Program-made: the position numbers and the translations under genes | Shown here: in pieces, positions 25,175-35,218 of the stretch | Layout: every line of letters starts with the position of its first letter | Numbering within the stretch: position 1 is the stretch's first letter | Notes under the pieces: generated by a model | What the model was told of the DNA's origin: nothing | Database searches by the model: none | Seen by the model: only the letters and a program-made list of their open reading frames with translations | Assembly: GCA_964439625.1 (NCBI GenBank) | Contig: CAYTPI010000004.1 | Location: 62,001 to 126,000 of the forward strand | DNA from: CAYTPI01 sp964439625 | Lineage (GTDB): Bacteria > Chloroflexota > Anaerolineae > Aggregatilineales > UBA3940 | Length of the DNA: 64,000 nucleotides | Reading direction: 5' to 3'

Positions 25175-28100
25175 CTATGCTTGTGGTGGGGTTGGCAGTA
25201 GAATCGTGAAAGTTGTGCCTTTATCAAGGAAGCTGCTGACAATGATTTCACCATTGTGTTGTTCAACGATCTCCTTGACAATGCTCAACCCCAGACCTGT
25301 CCCAGGTACGCCCATTACCTTTGAGGTTTCAGCACGGAAGAAGCGGTTAAAAATGAAGGGTACATCGTCTGGGCTGATACCCATGCCTGTATCACTGACG
25401 ACCAATGCCGCGTACAATCTGCCATTCTGACGGGTCGTGCGCGTCTGCACCCGGATTTCATCGCCTTCTTGTGAATAGTTAATGGCGTTTGCCAGCAGGT
25501 TGGTGATCACCTGCATGATGCGCTCAGGGTCTGCCAGGATCACTGGTAGGGTCGAGGATAATAAAACGCGCAGCGCCATACCGCGCTCATTGGCGCGCAG
25601 TTCGTGGGCACGCAAGACATCTTCGACCAACCGGTTAAGCTTAATCTTTTGAAAACTGACAGGCATTACGCCACGATCAATGCTGGAGATGTCGAGTAAG
25701 TCCTCAACGATGCGCTCTAAACGCCCAAGCTGTTCACCCATAATCTGGAGATAGCGGTCGTGCTTCTCTTTGCTGCCGCTTTTGAGCAATGTTGTGTAAA
25801 GCTTGAGGTTTGCTAGCGGGGTTCGCAGTTCGTGCGAGACGTTGGCGACAAACTTCCGGCGCATCCGGTCAACCTCCTTCTGAGCGCTAACGTCATGCAA
25901 CACAGTCACATAGCGCGAGACTTCTCCCTCAGTGTTGAGCACGGGTACGATGTTTAAGCCGACATCGAAGCGTGAGCCATTGGGGCGGCTGAAGCCCAGT
26001 TCACCGCGCCATGGTTCGCCCTTAGCTATCGTCCGTATCATCTCTTTGACATCTTGCCGGGGTTCCAGCAAAGAGAGCATGTCACGAACAAGCAGTTGGC
26101 GACCGAGACTCTGGGCAACCGAGTAACCGGTAATCGTTTCGAACGCTGGGTTGGCGAGTTCAATAACGCCGTTGGCCCGGCTGAAGATAATGGCCTCACC
26201 TGCGCTTTCGACGATGGCAGCGAGACGTTCGCGCTCTTGAATAATCTCCCCCGTGCGTGTTGCAACCAGGTCTTCCAACTGCTCTGCTTGAAGCTGGAGT
26301 TCGCGGTATAGGCGCGCATTTTCCATGGCGACTGAAATCTGCGCTGATAAGTTCTGGAAGACTCGCATTTCTTGATTAGTGAAGTGCTCAGGCTGTTCGG
26401 TCTGCACTAACAGCACGCCTAGGATGCGGTCACCCTGTTGGAGGGGGAAGGCGGCTTGGCTCTCCTCCTGCTTACCCTGTTGCAGCACGGGTCGTCTTGA
26501 TGCCAGCGCTTGCTGTACTGTATCAAAAGTGCTGGGCCAGATCAGTTCATGGGTATCAGGCCGATAATACGGATACAGTCGTTCTTTTGTGGCTTCATAC
26601 ATGAAAATGTAGACACTGTGGTAACCGAGAATCGCACTGATCTCGTCGGTCATCGCTGCGAATAAGTCTGTTATCGACAGAACCGATGTCAGATGCTGTC
26701 CGACCTCAAAGGCGATGCGTTCGCGTTGTTCAGCCTGTTTTTTCTCGCTGATGTCCTTCAAGACCCCGCGGTAGCCAGTTAGGTCGCCTTTGGTATTCAA
26801 GACGGGCAGCGCAGACATCAGATAATAGGTTGCCTGCCCGTTTTTGACTCGCAACTTGAACTCCTGCTCGAAAATGCGCTTACGTTGACGGACAGACGTC
26901 AATAACAGCCTGCGACCCTCTGTCGTGAACAGTTCGCCCATCATTCGCCAGACAGGTTTTTCTAGGGTTTCACGTGTGCTGTAGCCGAGACTATCGGCGA
27001 GCTTCGGGCTGAAATATATCACCTTGCTGCCTTGCGTCTCCCAAACGCCTTCGGAGGTGTTTAAGGCGATGTCTTCAAAGCGTAGTTGGGCATCGCGTGT
27101 TTGTTGCAGCAAGTGGTTGGCTTCAAGCAGTGCACTGATCTGTGGCATTAATACCTGCAAGAAGTGAGCCTGCTCGTTAGAAATTGTATAGGCCGTTGAC
27201 CCAGACATAATAATGACACCCAACAGCCTGCGGCCTCTTGTTAACAGAGGTAAAATGATCAGCGCTTTGTCACCCCGTTTTTTCATCCGCTGCCGAATGG
27301 CTTTGTTTTCAGGCGCATCATCTTGGTCAACGTCATGAATGACACGAATGCTATAGTCACCGTCAGCGATGTGCTGCGTGTGGACGTAGTCTTTGAATAG
27401 GAAGTCAACGCCTTCTAAGGTCGGTAAAACCGGGTCTCTCTCTGACACGCGCGCGGTGAGGCGCCCATATAGCTTCCTATTACTACGGTTGACTTCTATG
27501 AGTTGGGCGTTGTCTACTATCTGTAGTGGATGGCTGTCGAGCAGTGCTTGGAGCAAATCTTGCTTTGTTTGTGTGTTGATCAAGTTGTGGCTGGCAGCAT
27601 AAAGGGATTGGCTAAAGGCTAGCGCCTGTGCCGTCTGCTTGAGGAGCTGTCTATTCTCCAGGGTAGCGGCTAGTTGTGGTGCAATAATATTGTAAAAGCG
27701 CAGCTCACTTTTGGCGGGCGTGTAAGGCTCAGGCCAAGTAATCGTGATGAAGCCGACCCAGCGCCCATCGGTATATAATGGCAAGAACAGCTTGGATTGA
27801 TTGTCTTTAAGATGTAGTTCTTTTAGCAGTGACTCGTCAAAGTAGGGTTGTTGCAGTGCGGTATTGACATCGAAAAAGATTGGTTGCGTGAATGGCTGCT
27901 TGCGGCGCTCAAAGTTAAGGGCGCTGATCAAGTCAAGAGCCAAGGGGAAGGTATGCCCAACGGGCGTGACGGCTATATCGGGGTGTTCGCCCACAATCGC
28001 AGCGGTTATTGTTGCTGCCGTTTTCTCAGTGACGTCATCAACATAGAACAGCATGCCAACACATGGGCTTCTTTCCATGGAATTAGCGACGGTAGCCCTC

Positions 28101-30697
28101 AGCAGTTCTTCTTCTGTGCCCGCGCTGAGCAAGTGGTTACTTACTTGGAATAACGTCTCGACTTCTGCTAATGCCTCTTCAGTCTGGTGGAATAGCTGGG
28201 CATTACGGATCGCCATCACTGTTTGTGTGGCTAAGGCTTCAGCTGCTTCGGCATGGTCAGGGGTATAGGTATTCACCGAGCGGCTGTTGAAGTTCAACAT
28301 GCCCACGCGCCGCTTATCAATGATGAGTGGAACCCCCATCCACGCGCCAACATCGGCAAACTCATCTAAGTCCACCCAATCCGGCGATGTGCGTGTATTG
28401 TTCACGATGACGGGTTTGCCAGTTTCAAACATCTGTTCGATCAGTGGCAGTACCTCGGCTTGGTGGTTGTGCGCGTCTGCGAACTGCTCCTGAGTATGAT
28501 TGCCGACCCCAAACTTACGAACGATAATCTCGTCATCAATATATAGCCACGCTGTACTGCTGGTATATGGAATGATGTCTGCTGCTAACGCCATGATGCG
28601 CGTTAGCACCGCATCAAGATTAAGCGTTGCCGAGACGGTGTTTGCCATAGCGAGCATGGTCGCTAGTTTCCGCTTTGTCTCTTGTTCGCCTTCGTAGCGG
28701 GCTGCGTTCCGAATCGCACTGATGGCATGTTCAGCCAGCACTTGCGCCATTTGAACTTCTGCATTGCTGTACTGGTATGCACCGGTGTTCTCAAAGTAGA
28801 ACACACCCGTCAGGCGCTGGTCTGCAAACAGTGGGATACCAAACCATGACCTGCCAGCATTCAGTTGACCGAGCACTGGCCTTTGCTGCGTGTGAACGAG
28901 CCGAATGTGTTCCGGCAGGTTTTCGACCAACCAGTACGCACTGGTCGAGACCTCGCGTTGTGCTTCTGACAACGTAATCTGCTTGATGACAATAGAGTCG
29001 TCTGGTTTGAAAATAGCGATAGCACTGGTCGAATACGGAATAAAGCGCTCAGCAGCCTCCATAATCCCCACGAGGATTTCCTCAGTACGTAGAGATGTAT
29101 TCAACGCTGCCGCTACCTCTCGAAGGACTTCAGCCTGGTCTTTCGCCTTACGCTCGACCTCATACAGCCGTAGATTGTTGAGTACCACCGAGACGTGTGC
29201 CCCGATTGCTTCAGCCAGTTCAAGGTCATTCTCTGTGTAGGCGTGCTCTTGATTGCCGTCCAGCATCATAATGCCAAGAGTCTTACCGTTGACAATCAAC
29301 GGAATGCCCATCCAACTACGGACATAGGCATTATATTCTGGCTCAATCCAGTCGGGGTGTTCATTGACGGCTGGGATGATAATTGGCTCGCCGGACTGCT
29401 GAACCCGCTTGACAAGCGGGCTGTCCTTTAGGAAGGCACGCACGTCATCCGATGTTCTGCCGGGGTTATATTGGCTAAATTGGCTTGATGGGATGTATTC
29501 TGAGACTTTGCCGTCTTCGAAGAGCGCAACTGAGCCAGTGGCAAACTGTATCACTGTCCCCATCCGCTCCAGAATATCCCGCAGGATAGCAAATTGATCG
29601 CCAGATGTCACCAGTGTCCGGGCGATTTCTAATAGAACATCCTTGCGCTGCTGATTGATGTACTCTGCCTGATACAAACTCGCCAAGTGTAAAACTGAGG
29701 CAGCCTGCCGCCCAAGCCTATCGCCTAGCAGCCGGTGCTCATCGGTAAAGGTCGTGTGCGCTTTGGCTGCAAAGGTGATCACAGCAGAGTCAATAGATGT
29801 GTTCGCGTGGTCAGGCAGATCAATGTGGCAGGTGAAGCCATCGGAGATGGGGGTTTCTGTGGATGCCAGAAGCTGCTGCCAGAAGTTGATTGTACTCTGC
29901 TGCGTGTTCTTTGTTCTTGTAGCAGTCAGAGGCTGTACGGCCGCCGCCGTCACAAATGTGGTCAGGTCATGCTGGGTGTTGTCAAAGCCAAGGACTGCGT
30001 AATACGTCAATTCATCGGCTCGATGTGCCGCCAAGAGGGCATAATCGAATGGAATTAAGGGAGTGGCTTGTTCTAGCAGATCGCGCAGCACTTCTTGGAT
30101 CGCAACAACAGGGGATTGTGTCACGCGGGATAGATGCAGCAGTTCTCTGGCGTGCTTACTGTTACTATTCGCCACCTTAATGTACCGTGAGTGGCTCACG
30201 ATCAGAGAAGCGTGTGCGACAAACATCTCCCATAGGGCAATGTCGCCTGCATGAAACGGGCTGTCGTCGCTGACCGTCACAACGCCGAAAAAGGTATCGG
30301 CATCACGTAGTGGTAGGGCAATGATGTGAGTTAATTGGTCTTTGAAGGCTTCGCTGGCCTCTTCCCACTTGCTGTAGTCGTCAATATATATCGTCTTGAG
30401 CGTCTGATAGCAGCGCCCGACGATGCCTTCACCGGGGCTGGTTGTGCTGTTCATGTACTCTGGGTGAGCCCCGGCATTGGCAACGACCTTCAGGGCATTG
30501 AGATCAGGCTGGTAAATGTGAATACTGACCGTGCCTTCGGGAATCAGAGCCTTGACTGCGGACTCTGTGATGAGGGTGAGCAAATCTTGCTCACCTGAAA
30601 GTCCAGCATGCGTGAGGTTACTAAGTGCTTGTAAGAGTTTGCTCTCGCTAGATTCTAAAGTAGCGGATGAGGCCTCTTGCGAACTGCTGTGTGACAT
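25175..30697 (-). CDS. Soluble multi-GAF/PAS sensor histidine kinase
   Basis: An 1840-residue protein. In order I read seven GAF-like domains (about 20-1190), a PAS domain ('VIYFSPKLADSLGY'), an eighth GAF, a second PAS ('NPAFETITGYS'), then HisKA and HATPase_c. The phospho-acceptor is His1622 in 'VSHELRTPL'; the N box is around Asn1733 ('ITNLLANAIN'); the G boxes are 'DTGMGIS' and 'GTGLGLS'. No membrane segment and no receiver domain occur, so it is cytosolic and passes phosphate to a separate regulator not in the window. GAF ligands are unknown, and no bilin-binding Cys context was recognised. GAGGT lies 10 bases before the ATG. Confidence 0.9.
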   Translation of the reverse strand: MSHSSSQEASSATLESSESKLLQALSNLTHAGLSGEQDLLTLITESAVKALIPEGTVSIHIYQPDLNALKVVANAGAHPEYMNSTTSPGEGIVGRCYQTLKTIYIDDYSKWEEASEAFKDQLTHIIALPLRDADTFFGVVTVSDDSPFHAGDIALWEMFVAHASLIVSHSRYIKVANSNSKHARELLHLSRVTQSPVVAIQEVLRDLLEQATPLIPFDYALLAAHRADELTYYAVLGFDNTQHDLTTFVTAAAVQPLTATRTKNTQQSTINFWQQLLASTETPISDGFTCHIDLPDHANTSIDSAVITFAAKAHTTFTDEHRLLGDRLGRQAASVLHLASLYQAEYINQQRKDVLLEIARTLVTSGDQFAILRDILERMGTVIQFATGSVALFEDGKVSEYIPSSQFSQYNPGRTSDDVRAFLKDSPLVKRVQQSGEPIIIPAVNEHPDWIEPEYNAYVRSWMGIPLIVNGKTLGIMMLDGNQEHAYTENDLELAEAIGAHVSVVLNNLRLYEVERKAKDQAEVLREVAAALNTSLRTEEILVGIMEAAERFIPYSTSAIAIFKPDDSIVIKQITLSEAQREVSTSAYWLVENLPEHIRLVHTQQRPVLGQLNAGRSWFGIPLFADQRLTGVFYFENTGAYQYSNAEVQMAQVLAEHAISAIRNAARYEGEQETKRKLATMLAMANTVSATLNLDAVLTRIMALAADIIPYTSSTAWLYIDDEIIVRKFGVGNHTQEQFADAHNHQAEVLPLIEQMFETGKPVIVNNTRTSPDWVDLDEFADVGAWMGVPLIIDKRRVGMLNFNSRSVNTYTPDHAEAAEALATQTVMAIRNAQLFHQTEEALAEVETLFQVSNHLLSAGTEEELLRATVANSMERSPCVGMLFYVDDVTEKTAATITAAIVGEHPDIAVTPVGHTFPLALDLISALNFERRKQPFTQPIFFDVNTALQQPYFDESLLKELHLKDNQSKLFLPLYTDGRWVGFITITWPEPYTPAKSELRFYNIIAPQLAATLENRQLLKQTAQALAFSQSLYAASHNLINTQTKQDLLQALLDSHPLQIVDNAQLIEVNRSNRKLYGRLTARVSERDPVLPTLEGVDFLFKDYVHTQHIADGDYSIRVIHDVDQDDAPENKAIRQRMKKRGDKALIILPLLTRGRRLLGVIIMSGSTAYTISNEQAHFLQVLMPQISALLEANHLLQQTRDAQLRFEDIALNTSEGVWETQGSKVIYFSPKLADSLGYSTRETLEKPVWRMMGELFTTEGRRLLLTSVRQRKRIFEQEFKLRVKNGQATYYLMSALPVLNTKGDLTGYRGVLKDISEKKQAEQRERIAFEVGQHLTSVLSITDLFAAMTDEISAILGYHSVYIFMYEATKERLYPYYRPDTHELIWPSTFDTVQQALASRRPVLQQGKQEESQAAFPLQQGDRILGVLLVQTEQPEHFTNQEMRVFQNLSAQISVAMENARLYRELQLQAEQLEDLVATRTGEIIQERERLAAIVESAGEAIIFSRANGVIELANPAFETITGYSVAQSLGRQLLVRDMLSLLEPRQDVKEMIRTIAKGEPWRGELGFSRPNGSRFDVGLNIVPVLNTEGEVSRYVTVLHDVSAQKEVDRMRRKFVANVSHELRTPLANLKLYTTLLKSGSKEKHDRYLQIMGEQLGRLERIVEDLLDISSIDRGVMPVSFQKIKLNRLVEDVLRAHELRANERGMALRVLLSSTLPVILADPERIMQVITNLLANAINYSQEGDEIRVQTRTTRQNGRLYAALVVSDTGMGISPDDVPFIFNRFFRAETSKVMGVPGTGLGLSIVKEIVEQHNGEIIVSSFLDKGTTFTILLPTPPQA

Positions 30698-30805
30698 ACA
30701 ATAGTTACCTCAATGTCATTCTTAACCCTATGGTATTGTACAATGTTCTGGAAACCCTGCCTTTCAAATTTAGTTGCTCTTATAGAATTTGTTGACAGGA
30801 GGCTA

Positions 30806-31555
30806 TTATCGTTGCCTATCAATGCGTTCGATGTCGGGCTCCCGCGGCGTTTCGCTAGATTCGTTAAAAAACTCAAGCCGAATCGCGTCACTCGCAGCGG
30901 CTGCACCTGTATCGAAGTAGTAAACGTCCCAGTCTTGCACTTTACGCTCTCTGTATGGCGTAAGACTTAGGTCACGCACGGTGACTTCCGTCCCAGTTGG
31001 GAAACCAACCGCAACGACAACCTGTTGAAATTGCGTCTGCGCGTTGTTACCAAGTAGCAGTAACTGCCCAAAGTTCGCTTCACTGAGGTAAGCTGAATCG
31101 GTCGTCAGCACGTTGATACCGTATGGGTCGTCTCCATTGCCTGTGTAATTGAGTTCATAGAGCGAGAAAACAAGATCATCATCTTCGCCGGGGCTCTCAA
31201 GAATCTCATTGGTGCTAAACGTGGCATTGAGCGGTTCTTGCGCCACAACGGATTCGGCTGAGGTCAGTAAGGGGCCAGCGACAGAATACAGCGCCTGTTC
31301 ATCAGCGGGGTAGAACAGAGCCACAAAGCGTACCGAATTATCGGGGTAGATGAACCACATATCGGTGTTGCGGGGCCGCACATCCTGATTGCGGCGGAGC
31401 GCCCCGACGGCCTCGGCGTCTTGACGTTGACTGCGGATGAAGGAAAATAATGCCCCACCAATCACAATGACGGCAATGGCGATAATAGCGATCAGTGTGT
31501 TTCTTCTTGATTTGTCGTAGCGTGTACGCTGCCCGCGGCGTGGCGACTCTGACAT
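30806..31555 (-). CDS. Membrane-anchored protein of unknown function, paralogue A
   Basis: A 249-residue protein with one N-terminal membrane helix (about 23-42) after a basic start, and the rest outside the membrane. The outer part is beta-rich and acidic. It shares with the next gene the order 'PRN/PRI', 'YPDNSVRFVALFYPAD', a 'GP.L' turn, 'YGINVLTTD', 'VVVAVGFP' and a final 'W.VYYFD'. No known domain is recognised. It follows its paralogue by 30 bases, so they are probably cotranscribed, possibly on into the large sensor kinase 108 bases downstream. A ligand-binding or sensory role is only a guess. Confidence 0.65.
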   Translation of the reverse strand: MSESPRRGQRTRYDKSRRNTLIAIIAIAVIVIGGALFSFIRSQRQDAEAVGALRRNQDVRPRNTDMWFIYPDNSVRFVALFYPADEQALYSVAGPLLTSAESVVAQEPLNATFSTNEILESPGEDDDLVFSLYELNYTGNGDDPYGINVLTTDSAYLSEANFGQLLLLGNNAQTQFQQVVVAVGFPTGTEVTVRDLSLTPYRERKVQDWDVYYFDTGAAAASDAIRLEFFNESSETPREPDIERIDRQR

Positions 31556-31585
31556 AATGATGAACCCTGTCTTTAGGTTAAAAAA

Positions 31586-32356
31586 TTATCTATTTTGATC
31601 GACCGAAATTATATCGATCTTATCGGGTGCTGTCGCATCGACCATGGCATAGGTCACCGTGATCGGTTCAGGGCTTTCCACTAGCGACATATCGAAGTAG
31701 TAGACCAGCCAAGTCCCCACGCGCACCGAGCGGTAGGCATTATAGCCGCGCGAGTCGATATCCTGCGCCGTCACCGGAACAGCGACCGCCACCATTGTCT
31801 GCGCGTAGTTGGTGTTTTGCTTTGCATTGATCACAATCGCTGTCTCTGATACCAACGGCGACCCTGTGACTTGTAAGTCAATCCCAAAAGGCCCGTCACC
31901 GGTCAGACGCTCTAGGGTGTATTGTGGCCTGTTTGCATCAGGCATATCAGCGGGGATGTCCGTGGTATCAAGTAGAGTCAGTGCTTCTGGCTTAAAGCCG
32001 ATCAGGTCTTGGGCACTGATGTTGTCAGCGGGGCCTAAGGGTGGGCCGATCAACGTCACCTCTTCGACCTCGGACTCTATGTCGTCGTCGGTTAACTGTG
32101 GGTCAGCGGGGCTGGCAAGCTGAACATACTGCATACTGAGGTCAGGGTAGACGGCATAGATCGTCAAAATGCGCGGCAAAACCTGCTCGTTGCGTCGTTC
32201 GCGGTTGACGATGCCACTGCCAAGCCCCAAAATTAGGATAGCACCTGAGACGATCAGCAAGATTATCACGGTCAGGCGGATGCCGCGGTCATTGCGTTGG
32301 GGGTCGTTAAAGGTGATTGTGTCCGCCGGTAGCGGTGTTTCAGGTTGATCGCTCAT
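31586..32356 (-). CDS. Membrane-anchored protein of unknown function, paralogue B
   Basis: A 256-residue protein with one membrane helix near residues 27-47 and an outer domain like that of its neighbour ('YPDLSMQYVQLASPAD', 'FGIDLQVTG', 'MVAVAVPV', 'TWLVYYFDM'). Sequence identity between the two is low but the order of motifs is the same, so this is an old duplication. The end 'IDIISVDQNR' matches 'IERIDRQR' in the partner. It is first in the unit. A 274-base gap upstream separates it from the divergent gene at 32631 and shows no clear promoter. Confidence 0.65.
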   Translation of the reverse strand: MSDQPETPLPADTITFNDPQRNDRGIRLTVIILLIVSGAILILGLGSGIVNRERRNEQVLPRILTIYAVYPDLSMQYVQLASPADPQLTDDDIESEVEEVTLIGPPLGPADNISAQDLIGFKPEALTLLDTTDIPADMPDANRPQYTLERLTGDGPFGIDLQVTGSPLVSETAIVINAKQNTNYAQTMVAVAVPVTAQDIDSRGYNAYRSVRVGTWLVYYFDMSLVESPEPITVTYAMVDATAPDKIDIISVDQNR

Positions 32357-32630
32357 AGCCTCGCTGCTCTGTATTTGTGAATGATTGCGCGAATGGTATT
32401 CCTACAGATGATAGTGACTTGACGGATTACCTACCAACTGTCTCGACAAGATAGACCGGATCCACCTGGCCTTGTAAACGACAGATAGGCAGAATTGCTG
32501 CCATGTTTCGCGTCACCCGTTACAATTGCCAAGCACTTAAGCCGGGGCCACATGCCCAAATTGTACACTGCTGCTTAAGGGTAAATGGGGCGCGTTCTAT
32601 AAAGCCATAGATGAGGTGTAGCTCGCAGAT

Positions 32631-33104
32631 ATGATCCAAAATGGGGATTGGCTTGTTGATCAAGATGAGCGCCTGCTTGGGCAGGTCTTTGCTTCTACTC
32701 GCAGTGGCAAGGTTTGGGTTGCCAGACGTATGAAGCGCAGCCGCCCGACGCAAAAGCTGCGCATGGTCGAAAGCCTGATCGACCCAGCGACGGCCTCAGT
32801 GAAAAATCCACGTTACGCCGTCGAAACGCTGCTGGAAGTTGCCGCCAGCATTCATGAAGAAGATACCTGGCGCATTTTGCGCCCTACTGAGATCGAAAAA
32901 TGGGTGCGCGTCCGCTGCCTTGACCAGCGCTACAACGATCAAACATGTAGTTGGGAATACTACATGGGTGAACCCCACCCACTGCCCGGCTACTGTGATG
33001 AAATCTATGTTCGCCCTCTGGGTGATTTGCCCTCGCTCTCCTCCGATAGTCGTAGTGGTCGTGAACCGATGCTTGGCACTGGCCCAGATACGCTTCCCCT
33101 ATAG
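32631..33104 (+). CDS. Hypothetical protein
   Basis: A 157-residue soluble protein, Arg- and Trp-rich, with a disordered tail from about 130. No family is recognised. The start region ('NGDWLVDQDERLLGQVF', 'GKVWVARR') looks like a small beta barrel. The middle has a helical segment and 'EIEKWVRVRCLDQRYND'. GAGGTG lies rather far (about 14 bases) upstream of the ATG. It reads toward the small membrane protein 98 bases later. Confidence 0.55.
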   Translation: MIQNGDWLVDQDERLLGQVFASTRSGKVWVARRMKRSRPTQKLRMVESLIDPATASVKNPRYAVETLLEVAASIHEEDTWRILRPTEIEKWVRVRCLDQRYNDQTCSWEYYMGEPHPLPGYCDEIYVRPLGDLPSLSSDSRSGREPMLGTGPDTLPL

Positions 33105-33202
33105 CTCCAGTCGGTTTCATCCAGGTGCTAATGGTTGCATAGGTTTGCTCGCTCGGCGAGGCTATACTCTCGCTGAAACCGCATCCGTCAAAGGAACATC
33201 CT

Positions 33203-33544
33203 ATGCAAATCGTATGGCCTAAGGTCATTCCTGTTATCTTGTCGATTGTCATCATCATCTTCATTGCCTTAATTAGTGAAAGCTCGCGCTTTGTGGCAGG
33301 CATCACGGCGACAATGCCACTCGGCATTCCGCTCTCGATGTGGGTTGTCTATGCCAACGCTGACCGTGATCAAGGTGTATTGGTGGAGTACACCAATTCG
33401 TTAGGGTTGGGGTTGGTCGCATTGTTTGTCTTTATGATTGGCGTCTGGTTTGCGACCAATCGCTTGGACGCTGGCCTCTGGCAGAGCATCGGCATGGGCT
33501 ACGTTGGCTGGATCATGACTCTTGGTATTGCGTCATTGTTTTAG
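33203..33544 (+). CDS. Small membrane protein
   Basis: A 113-residue protein with about four hydrophobic helices ('VIPVILSIVIIIFIALI', 'ATMPLGIPLSMWVVYA', 'LGLGLVALFVFMIGVWFA', 'MGYVGWIMTLGI'). Length and layout resemble DUF3147-type proteins, without certainty. AAGGA lies 7 bases before the ATG. A TATACT box lies at 33161-33166. The stop overlaps that of the convergent terminase gene by three bases. Confidence 0.65.
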   Translation: MQIVWPKVIPVILSIVIIIFIALISESSRFVAGITATMPLGIPLSMWVVYANADRDQGVLVEYTNSLGLGLVALFVFMIGVWFATNRLDAGLWQSIGMGYVGWIMTLGIASLF

Positions 33545-34848
33545 GCAACTGCCACTGATAAAGTCAGCCGAGGCAACATAGCAATCCGGTAGGCTAAGGC
33601 GAGGGCGATCACAGTATCGTCGTGCAGCCCCGCTGGCGCTGAATAGCGTGGACGTCCATGTTCGGTCAGCTCGAACTCGTAGGTCTCTAACTCACTGATT
33701 AATACTTGATCGTTCAATAATTTGATCGCCTCGTCTTCAATGGCCTTGACCAGTGATTCAATTAGGGGTGGCTTGCTTTTGCTGGTGGTCACAAACCCCT
33801 TGATCGGCAGCCCGGCGTCTTGTAGTGCTTCGATGTTCGGCTCGCCCATGGCATTGGCTTCTGCCAAAATGCCGTCGATGCGCCAGTGGTCTGCCAGCAT
33901 TGCGATCCGTTCGCGCTGAATGCGCCAGTTTACCTCACTGAAACGTTCCATTTTCACCATCCGGATCGGGTCGCTGCCGCTGGTGACTTCGAGCACGATC
34001 AACACGGTGAAGTCGTAGTGACGTCCCCAATCAACACCCATCACGTAGCGCTTGTCGGCTGCTGGCGCGGTTGGGGCTGCATTAAGCAAGACGCTGCTGA
34101 TGTTGCGAAAGACGGTGCCGCCGCTTTCGAGGAACTCGGCGAGATATTCTTGGCGGAAGATGTGTTCGGGTAGTTGGCGGCGTACATCATCGATCTCGCT
34201 CTGACTGATCAATGGGTTTTGGATCGTCGGGGCTTGCCAGGCCTTCCACTCAGTGGCCAGCGGATCAAGCCCTAGTTGGAACACCCGGTAGAACCAGTTA
34301 CGTCCGCGTGGTGTTGAGATTAGCAGGGCCTTACCCCGCTTGTCGGACAGGGACGGGCGCAGAATTGCCTGCCACACGTAACGCGGAATGAAGGCCGCTT
34401 CGTCTACTACGAGGTAATCTAACCCGCTGCCGCGCAAGCGGTCGGGGTTGTCGGCTGATTTCATCATGATGCTGCTGCCATTTGGATGTACGATCAGGCG
34501 GCGCGTTTCGTTTTTGTAGACTCCCGCCATGTCGTCAAAGGTCGCCTTGAGTGCCATCCATGGTTCGAACGACATGCCATACGTCGGCGCAACCCACCAG
34601 ATTTGGCGCACCTTATCCGTGCGTTGTAAAAACGCCTTAACCTTTGCCAAGGCTAGGGTGGTCTTGCCCCAGCGTCGTCCGCAAGCCACCACTTTGAAGC
34701 GGGCTGTATTATCTTTTGCGATCTGCCACTGGTAGGGTTTTAGCTCAGGTATGGCTTGCCGCATGGGATGTTGCTGGAATACCTTTCCGTTAATGGGTTG
34801 AATCAGATGATGGGCGGTTGGTGCTGAGATGCCCCTCGACCGCCTCAA
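33541..34848 (-). CDS. Phage-type terminase large subunit (orphan)
   Basis: A 435-residue DNA-packaging motor. The ATPase half has Walker A 'GRRWGKT' near residue 57 and Walker B 'LDYLVVDEAAF'. The nuclease half has the RNase H-like acidic residues in 'GVDWGRHYD', 'GILAEANAMG' and 'GLHDDTVIALALA', all present. The TTG at 34848 has AAGGT 8 bases upstream; an ATG at 34764 would remove 28 residues. No portal, capsid or tail gene is next to it, so this is either a relic of a phage or a domesticated gene. A decayed reading frame lies 42 bases upstream. Confidence 0.85.
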   Translation of the reverse strand: MRRSRGISAPTAHHLIQPINGKVFQQHPMRQAIPELKPYQWQIAKDNTARFKVVACGRRWGKTTLALAKVKAFLQRTDKVRQIWWVAPTYGMSFEPWMALKATFDDMAGVYKNETRRLIVHPNGSSIMMKSADNPDRLRGSGLDYLVVDEAAFIPRYVWQAILRPSLSDKRGKALLISTPRGRNWFYRVFQLGLDPLATEWKAWQAPTIQNPLISQSEIDDVRRQLPEHIFRQEYLAEFLESGGTVFRNISSVLLNAAPTAPAADKRYVMGVDWGRHYDFTVLIVLEVTSGSDPIRMVKMERFSEVNWRIQRERIAMLADHWRIDGILAEANAMGEPNIEALQDAGLPIKGFVTTSKSKPPLIESLVKAIEDEAIKLLNDQVLISELETYEFELTEHGRPRYSAPAGLHDDTVIALALAYRIAMLPRLTLSVAVA

Positions 34849-34889
34849 CTCAACGACCTTGCTGGCTATTAAACCAACTAAGGCCGTTG

Positions 34890-35006
34890 CTATTTAGTTG
34901 TTACGTTCGCCTTTAGCTCACCAATCTCGGCTGCTAACCTGATGGCTCCCTGTGCTAGTTTGTGGCGTATGAATGCAGCCGGGTCTGCATAGCAGCCGCC
35001 GATCTT
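34890..35006 (-). pseudogene. Decayed gene upstream of the terminase
   Basis: Thirty-eight sense codons ending at a TAG read like protein ('GGCYADPAAFIRHKLAQGA', 'RLAAEIGELKANVTTK') but a TAA precedes them and there is no start codon. In the next frame upstream, 'STHKLAPDGRALK' leads into the same point, so a frameshift near 35005 probably broke the gene. By position it could have been a small terminase subunit or a phage helix-turn-helix protein. The remainder of the 370-base gap to 35218 shows only a weak TTGACA (35153-35158) facing right. Confidence 0.4.
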
Positions 35007-35218
35007 TTAGTGCGCGCCCATCAGGTGCTAACTTGTGTGTCGAACGTATGTTCTAATTATGCCGTCAAGTGACTACGTGTCAATGACACAGTTGATCCAC
35101 CAGAGTTGGAAAAAAATTAGCCACCAAAAATTGGGCTGTTTTTGCCATTTTCTTGACATTGACCGTAGTTATCCGCACAATTCTTCGGTAAGTTTGTGCT
35201 TGACCACACTTTGATACT

